A stretch of 64,000 nucleotides of DNA from IMG/VR virus record IMGVR_UViG_3300044715_001611, positions 1-64,000 of that record; one strand, 5' to 3'. Under the pieces are notes generated by a model that saw nothing but the letters and a program-made list of their open reading frames with translations, ran no database searches and was not told the origin of the DNA. The position numbers and the translations under genes were made by a program. This DNA comes from a virus. How positions within the stretch are numbered: the first letter of the stretch is position 1; each line of letters opens with the position of its first letter. Below are positions 60,056 to 64,000 of the stretch, piece after piece.

Positions 60056-60292
60056 ATGACTGACGAAGAAAATCAAAAGCTAGTCCTGAATTTACGCCAT
60101 GCTGTGGTATGCATGCGCCGTAATGCGGCGGAACTGAAAAGCGGAGAGGGATACTCATTCCCGCAATTGCAACCGCAGAGAGATGCGTCTGCTGGGACAC
60201 TGGAGTTTTGGGCTGGAGAGCTGGAACGCATGATCCCTACAACTCAGCCCGAGATCACCCGCGACCCTCCCCCAAATGCCCCGGTCGAGTGA
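60056..60292 (+). CDS. Small hypothetical protein overlapping terminase
   Basis: A 78-residue protein (MTDEENQKLVLNLRHAVVCM ... GTLEFWAGELERMIPTT) whose last 49 bases overlap the 3' end of the convergent terminase gene. The Pro-rich end (RDPPPNAPVE) may simply reflect the overlap. Function unknown. Confidence 0.5.
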   Translation: MTDEENQKLVLNLRHAVVCMRRNAAELKSGEGYSFPQLQPQRDASAGTLEFWAGELERMIPTTQPEITRDPPPNAPVE

Positions 60293-62163
60293 ACGCCCGT
60301 CTTGAAATTGCGCTGCATCTCCAATTGCAACCCGCGGTCGAGCAGCAGAGGCTCGCCCATAATCAGCCGCCCCAACACGATGGCGAAATTCAGGGCATGG
60401 AGGGTGTCGTCGGGCTTTGAGCCGGAGCGGATGTAGCGGAAGGACTGCTGGCCGGCGGAGAGGTCACCAGGGGCGCGGTACATGTTCAGCAGATCGGAGA
60501 GGCAGGGCTTGGCCTCCTCCCATCGGTAGCAGCTCAGGCGCGAAGCATTGCGGATGACATCAAACAGGAACGTGATGCTCTCATTGCGGTTGATGCTGTA
60601 GTGGTTCGTCATCGAGGTGCTGGCGGGCCGCGCGACCATCGGGGAGCCGGGAGGAAGGGCGTAGCCCAGTGCGTAATGGCTGGATGCCAGCACGCCCTCC
60701 TCCTTGCGGAGCAGCAGATTGTAGGTGGCGCCGGCCGAGAAATCCGAGGCGATGAAACTGCCATGCCCGCGCTTGTGGGCCTGGGCGATTTTATGGAGGA
60801 TGACGTCGTAGGCCATGCCTGCGTATTTAGACATGCTGATGATTTCCATCTTGTTGTAGGCCGTCAGCCCGAGCATGACGTGCACGGTGTAGGACTGCTT
60901 GGTCTTGTCCGCGGGATTCCAGTCGCTACCGCCCCAGTCAATTCCTGAAACCACATGGCGGTATCCTCCCTGCTGTGCACGGGCCAGCCTGCGCTCCGAG
61001 GTTTCCTCGGGATTGCAGATGTCCTCCAAATCTTTCTCTGAGATTTCCCGCAGGCCGTCCTCGCTGGGGATGCCCATTACTTCCTGCATCCATTTCTTTA
61101 CCTGCCCCATCTGGGTGTAGTCCTTCAGAGACTGGAACAGCGGGATCCACTGGATGGGATCGACTACGAACTCGGAAATCAGAATCTGCGGTATGTGGTA
61201 GGATTTGAATCCGGCCTCTGCGCGACCGGGATGCGCATGCACATACTCACCATCCTCCATGTTGAGTATCTTGCCTGTGTGCGGACAGGTGGGGCCTTCC
61301 ACCTGGATGATGGGTAAGATTTCTTCCGGGTCGCCGCAGTTGACCCAGTGCTTCCCGTCCGGACAGCGGACGTGCCATGTGCCCATGCTGCCCTGCTGAA
61401 ACTTCGTTTCGAGCGCGGAATCGAGCGTGAGTGAGGTGCCTGCAAACGTCTTGCACTTCAATGATTTCGATCTCAGCACCTGCTCGACTTCAGGCAGCAA
61501 ATTCACATCGAACCCCTGAAATTCGTCAAAAAGCAAATCAGATCCGGTCTTTCCGCGCGCATCTGAGGCGGTAGTAGCCACGCGCACCAACTCGATGAGT
61601 GACTGGTTCGGATACTCTTTCAGGTTCAGATTAGACCGATACCCCTTGGGCGTAGAATGGTATCGAAAGCAGCGCTCCATCTCGCGCAGCTTGGTCGCGT
61701 ACGTGCGCATGTGCTGGGTGTGAGGTGCCACGTAGATGGATCGAAATCCTGGAAGCAAATGGGTCAGCACCAGCTGTCGTGCACTGAATGTGGTCGACTT
61801 GGAAACCTGCCGGCTTGCTCGAATCGTGGTCTCTCCACCGGAGTTGATCTCCGTCATTACGAACGCAAATGGTCGATTCAGAAGGGACAGCGGCCTGCGC
61901 AGAGGAGCGGCGGGAGTCCCCAACTCCACGGCATCTGGATCTTCAGGCAAAGACTCAATCGCCTCCGGAAAGAAATAAGGCAGGATCGGCCCGCAGTTGT
62001 AGTCGCATTTGCGGAAGATGTCCTGGATGATGCGGGCGGCCTCCGGGCTGTAGGGAGCCCCATCGCCAAGCTGCGCCTCCAATTGGATCATCTCCTGACT
62101 GAGACGATCCAATTCATTGACGAACTTCGCATTCGTCAGTAATTCATGGTACAAGTCGAACAT
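60244..62163 (-). CDS. Terminase large subunit
   Basis: A 639-residue protein from ATG 62163 (MFDLYHELLTNAKFV), preceded by GAGGTGG; an upstream ATG would add 44 residues of non-conserved character. The ATPase domain has RASRQVSKSTT (~115-125) as Walker A and LLFDE (~209-213) as Walker B. A CxxxxxxxxC ... CPH cluster (266, 275, 292) suggests a zinc finger inserted between ATPase and nuclease. The nuclease has GIDWGG (D408), ASDFSAG (D473) and DDTLHALNF (584-585). It packages DNA at the portal. It lies on the minus strand, far from the head genes. Confidence 0.9.
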   Translation of the reverse strand: MFDLYHELLTNAKFVNELDRLSQEMIQLEAQLGDGAPYSPEAARIIQDIFRKCDYNCGPILPYFFPEAIESLPEDPDAVELGTPAAPLRRPLSLLNRPFAFVMTEINSGGETTIRASRQVSKSTTFSARQLVLTHLLPGFRSIYVAPHTQHMRTYATKLREMERCFRYHSTPKGYRSNLNLKEYPNQSLIELVRVATTASDARGKTGSDLLFDEFQGFDVNLLPEVEQVLRSKSLKCKTFAGTSLTLDSALETKFQQGSMGTWHVRCPDGKHWVNCGDPEEILPIIQVEGPTCPHTGKILNMEDGEYVHAHPGRAEAGFKSYHIPQILISEFVVDPIQWIPLFQSLKDYTQMGQVKKWMQEVMGIPSEDGLREISEKDLEDICNPEETSERRLARAQQGGYRHVVSGIDWGGSDWNPADKTKQSYTVHVMLGLTAYNKMEIISMSKYAGMAYDVILHKIAQAHKRGHGSFIASDFSAGATYNLLLRKEEGVLASSHYALGYALPPGSPMVARPASTSMTNHYSINRNESITFLFDVIRNASRLSCYRWEEAKPCLSDLLNMYRAPGDLSAGQQSFRYIRSGSKPDDTLHALNFAIVLGRLIMGEPLLLDRGLQLEMQRNFKTGVHSTGAFGGGSRVISG

Positions 62164-62267
62164 GCCATCCACCTCACCGCAATCACTCCGCAAAGTCAAA
62201 CCCGGCCAATTCCCGGCCGTCCGCTTCGGAACCGTCCCAACACTCAAACCAAAAACAATTGAACCAA

Positions 62268-62762
62268 ATGCCATCATCGAATCCGGCGACCACATCGCCG
62301 AGCCCGTCCCCGCAAGACCCGAAGGAAGCGCAGCCCAGCGGCGCGCCGACCGCTACAACTAATTGGGATTACCTCTGGAAGACGCCGGGGCCTCGAAAGC
62401 CCCGCCCCAAGGAAATCGCCAAACGCTACCCACGCCTGATGGCTGCCATCGGCGCTGCCATGAAGCGCTACGCGGAGGATCCTGCCACGCCGCCGGTCAG
62501 TTCCATTATCCTGGAGCCTGACGACCTGCATCTGGATTTCCGCATCAGCCTGCGCACCGCAGACGGCACCACCAAGACCATCAAAGGCGACACCATCCTG
62601 CCGGACATCTTCGCCGTCATGCAAATGCCGGGGGCCGTCAATAATTTCGAGGTCATCCTGCATCAGCTCGCCGTGAACCCGACACAGACGCGGTTCCAGT
62701 CGCTGCTGCAGGCCCGCGTGCAAGTCGAACAAACTCCGAATGACAGAATTCTGGGCTCTTGA
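62268..62762 (+). CDS. Hypothetical protein, terminase-adjacent
   Basis: A 164-residue protein, Pro/Ser-rich for the first ~45 residues, then a compact mixed domain (DDLHLDFRISLRTADGTTKT; DTILPDIFAVMQMPGAVNNF). It is divergent from the terminase gene across 104 bases. Size and position make a small-terminase role conceivable, but it has no obvious DNA-binding helix-turn-helix. The leader (aattgaaccaaatg) has no SD. Confidence 0.55.
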   Translation: MPSSNPATTSPSPSPQDPKEAQPSGAPTATTNWDYLWKTPGPRKPRPKEIAKRYPRLMAAIGAAMKRYAEDPATPPVSSIILEPDDLHLDFRISLRTADGTTKTIKGDTILPDIFAVMQMPGAVNNFEVILHQLAVNPTQTRFQSLLQARVQVEQTPNDRILGS

Positions 62763-62949
62763 AGAAAGGGCAGCCCGGCTGCTTCAATTGGAAGAGATCG
62801 CCGAGGGATTGCGGAATCTGGATTGGTGTATCGGATACGAATTAACCGAAGCGCAGCATGTCGAATTGGACGATCTGCGCACAAAAGCCTTTGAACTAAT
62901 GAATAAAACAAATGAGTGCAGCACCAACAACAGAATCCCACGCCACTGA
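62740..62949 (+). CDS. Small acidic hypothetical protein
   Basis: A 69-residue protein (MTEFWALEERAARLLQLEEI), acidic and helical, overlapping the previous gene by 23 bases and the next by 38 bases in different frames. Coding is likely because of the strong helical pattern and spacing, but the long overlaps make the exact ends less certain. Function unknown. Confidence 0.5.
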   Translation: MTEFWALEERAARLLQLEEIAEGLRNLDWCIGYELTEAQHVELDDLRTKAFELMNKTNECSTNNRIPRH

Positions 62950-63712
62950 ATGCCATCGGCAGATCGCCGCCAATTACCCCCAAAAACCAGAGCACGAGTT
63001 CTTCATCCTCTCCGACGGCAGCGGCTACATTGACGGCTTCGCCGGTGCGGCCGTCATAGTCTACAGCCCTCAGCATTGCTTCTGCGATCTGAGCACCATT
63101 GCATGGTCCGGCGGGGACACGGAGAGAGCAGAGTTTGAAGGGCTGCTGGCAGGTCTGCAGGGTATCATGAATCGTTGCAAATGGGACAATGGCGATGATT
63201 TCCAGATGCTGCGGATGAAGCGTCCGCTGGTGCATTGGTTGACGGACAGAGAATCGCTGGCCCTGGCCGTCGCCAGGAAGCCCGACGGCTCCACTTTCTA
63301 CCGCCGCAAATCCACCCCTGACCTATGGGCCCGGTTCGAGTGGTATGAGGCGATGTTCCGCATCACGCCGCATTACGAGTCCCGCAATGCCACGCCGGTG
63401 TTCCGCCTTATTGATCGGATGGCCTCGGACATGCGCGAGATGATGCAGCGGTATGCCGCAGCCTGGCCGCAGGATTTGAAATGGATGAGCGGCTACGAGA
63501 AAATATGGAAGGCGCCGGAATTGTTCGAGACGCACGTGGATGCCATGATCACCGCGCTCACGCCGATAGATCATATTGATGCCGAGAGGGAATCTCAGAT
63601 GCTGGCGATCCTGGGCGCGGATGTGTATCCAATCGTCTTGCAGACCGCCCGGAACGAAATTGCAAATGCGCCAATTGAGCGCCAGCACAAAACAAACAAA
63701 CCATTGTTATGA
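62912..63712 (+). CDS. RNase HI-like nuclease
   Basis: A 266-residue protein. Residues ~28-120 follow the RNase HI pattern: FFILSDGSG (D35), beta strands GFAGAAVIVYS, ERAEFEGLLAGLQGI (E74) and HWLTDRESLALAV (D112). This is the D-E-D metal-binding triad of the fold with the right spacing. The C-terminal ~140 residues are a separate helical domain. In phages such proteins remove RNA primers or R-loops. The stop overlaps the sigma factor start by ATGA, linking the two genes. Confidence 0.7.
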   Translation: MSAAPTTESHATECHRQIAANYPQKPEHEFFILSDGSGYIDGFAGAAVIVYSPQHCFCDLSTIAWSGGDTERAEFEGLLAGLQGIMNRCKWDNGDDFQMLRMKRPLVHWLTDRESLALAVARKPDGSTFYRRKSTPDLWARFEWYEAMFRITPHYESRNATPVFRLIDRMASDMREMMQRYAAAWPQDLKWMSGYEKIWKAPELFETHVDAMITALTPIDHIDAERESQMLAILGADVYPIVLQTARNEIANAPIERQHKTNKPLL

Positions 63713-64000
63713 TCGCTACTGAAGTCCCTGATGATTTACCAGAAGACCAACCACACCATCCTGACAATCCCCCGGAGCTGGTGGAGAAGCTAGTAACCGA
63801 GAACATACGCCTGGTTTCCCACATGCTGAAAGAATGGGGGGCGTTGCGTGGAGATTCGGAATATGACGATTTGTTCTCCGCGGGTATGCTTGGATTGTTC
63901 CACGTTAGCCGGCGGTTTGATGTCAGCCGTGGATTCAAATTCAGCGCTATGGCCTGCCTAGCTATTCGCCGTGAGATGTGTAAAGTCTATACGGCCCGTC
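63709..64000 (+). CDS. Sigma-70 family factor, N-terminal part (runs past window end)
   Basis: The ATG at 63709 overlaps the upstream stop; 97 residues are visible. LVEKLVTENIRLVSHMLKEW, YDDLFSAGMLGLFHVSRRFD and VSRGFKFSAMACLAIRREMC form sigma region 2 (conserved D-L-x-S-x-G-x-x-G-L and F-D-x-x-x-G-x-x-F-x-x-x-A). It is the second sigma-like protein of the window and, unlike the one at 44564, has a complete region 2. Confidence 0.82.
   Translation, partial: MIATEVPDDLPEDQPHHPDNPPELVEKLVTENIRLVSHMLKEWGALRGDSEYDDLFSAGMLGLFHVSRRFDVSRGFKFSAMACLAIRREMCKVYTAR

Overview
The window is a piece of a large tailed-phage genome (Caudoviricetes, contractile-tailed myovirus). It encodes a large terminase, a prohead protease-like protein, a likely major capsid protein, a tail sheath and tube, a frameshifted tail assembly chaperone pair, a tape measure, a spike and gp25/gpJ baseplate proteins. 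Two things suggest a jumbo phage: virion genes alone fill most of 64 kb, and the phage carries the C-terminal half of a multi-subunit RNA polymerase beta' plus two sigma-70-like proteins. GC content looks close to 60%. Most starts lack a Shine-Dalgarno (SD) sequence and instead follow A/C-rich leaders ending in CAAATG, CCAATG or CACCATG. That points to a host that relies little on SD initiation, for example Verrucomicrobia- or Bacteroidetes-like; this is a low-confidence guess. No tRNA, CRISPR array or insertion sequence was seen.

Layout. 1-1.7 kb: 3' end of a tail-fibre gene with a G10 tract, then small genes. 1.7-5.9 kb: RNAP beta' C-terminal half interrupted by a 405-residue LAGLIDADG intein directly after the trigger-loop histidine, followed by a free-standing GIY-YIG homing endonuclease. 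5.9-8.35 kb: small-gene cluster with a metallophosphoesterase, two tiny membrane proteins and a DUF6378 protein. 8.4-24.65 kb: head module with large unrecognised proteins, prohead protease, scaffold-like proteins and major capsid protein, closed by a strong terminator. Its proteins share a K-x-A motif and, in several cases, an NPRLFGAYLST peptide. 24.75-30.7 kb: neck proteins, sheath and tube, closed by a second terminator. 30.8-49.2 kb: spike, chaperones with a -1 frameshift signal, tape measure, baseplate, a cysteine-repeat fibre, a sigma-like factor, gp25 and gpJ. 49.25-50.9 kb: a compositionally different accessory cassette with SD sequences, between a promoter-like repeat and a terminator. 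51.75-54.2 kb (minus strand): zinc-ribbon primase-like protein. 54.25-55.1 kb: a small exported protein and a structured non-coding region with the same promoter-like repeat. 55.1-60.3 kb: GHKL ATPase, another K-x-A protein and small genes. 60.2-62.2 kb (minus strand): terminase large subunit. 62.3-64 kb: RNase H-like protein and the start of a second sigma factor.

The genes work together as a virion assembly programme that the phage probably transcribes itself. The most interesting feature is the transcription apparatus. Beta' activity should depend on removal of an intein placed at the catalytic trigger loop, and a second homing endonuclease sits on the end of the same gene. Other notable signals are the frameshift cassette, the shared head-protein motifs, the nine-copy C-x3-N-x6-C repeat fibre and the dispersed CATATA repeats.
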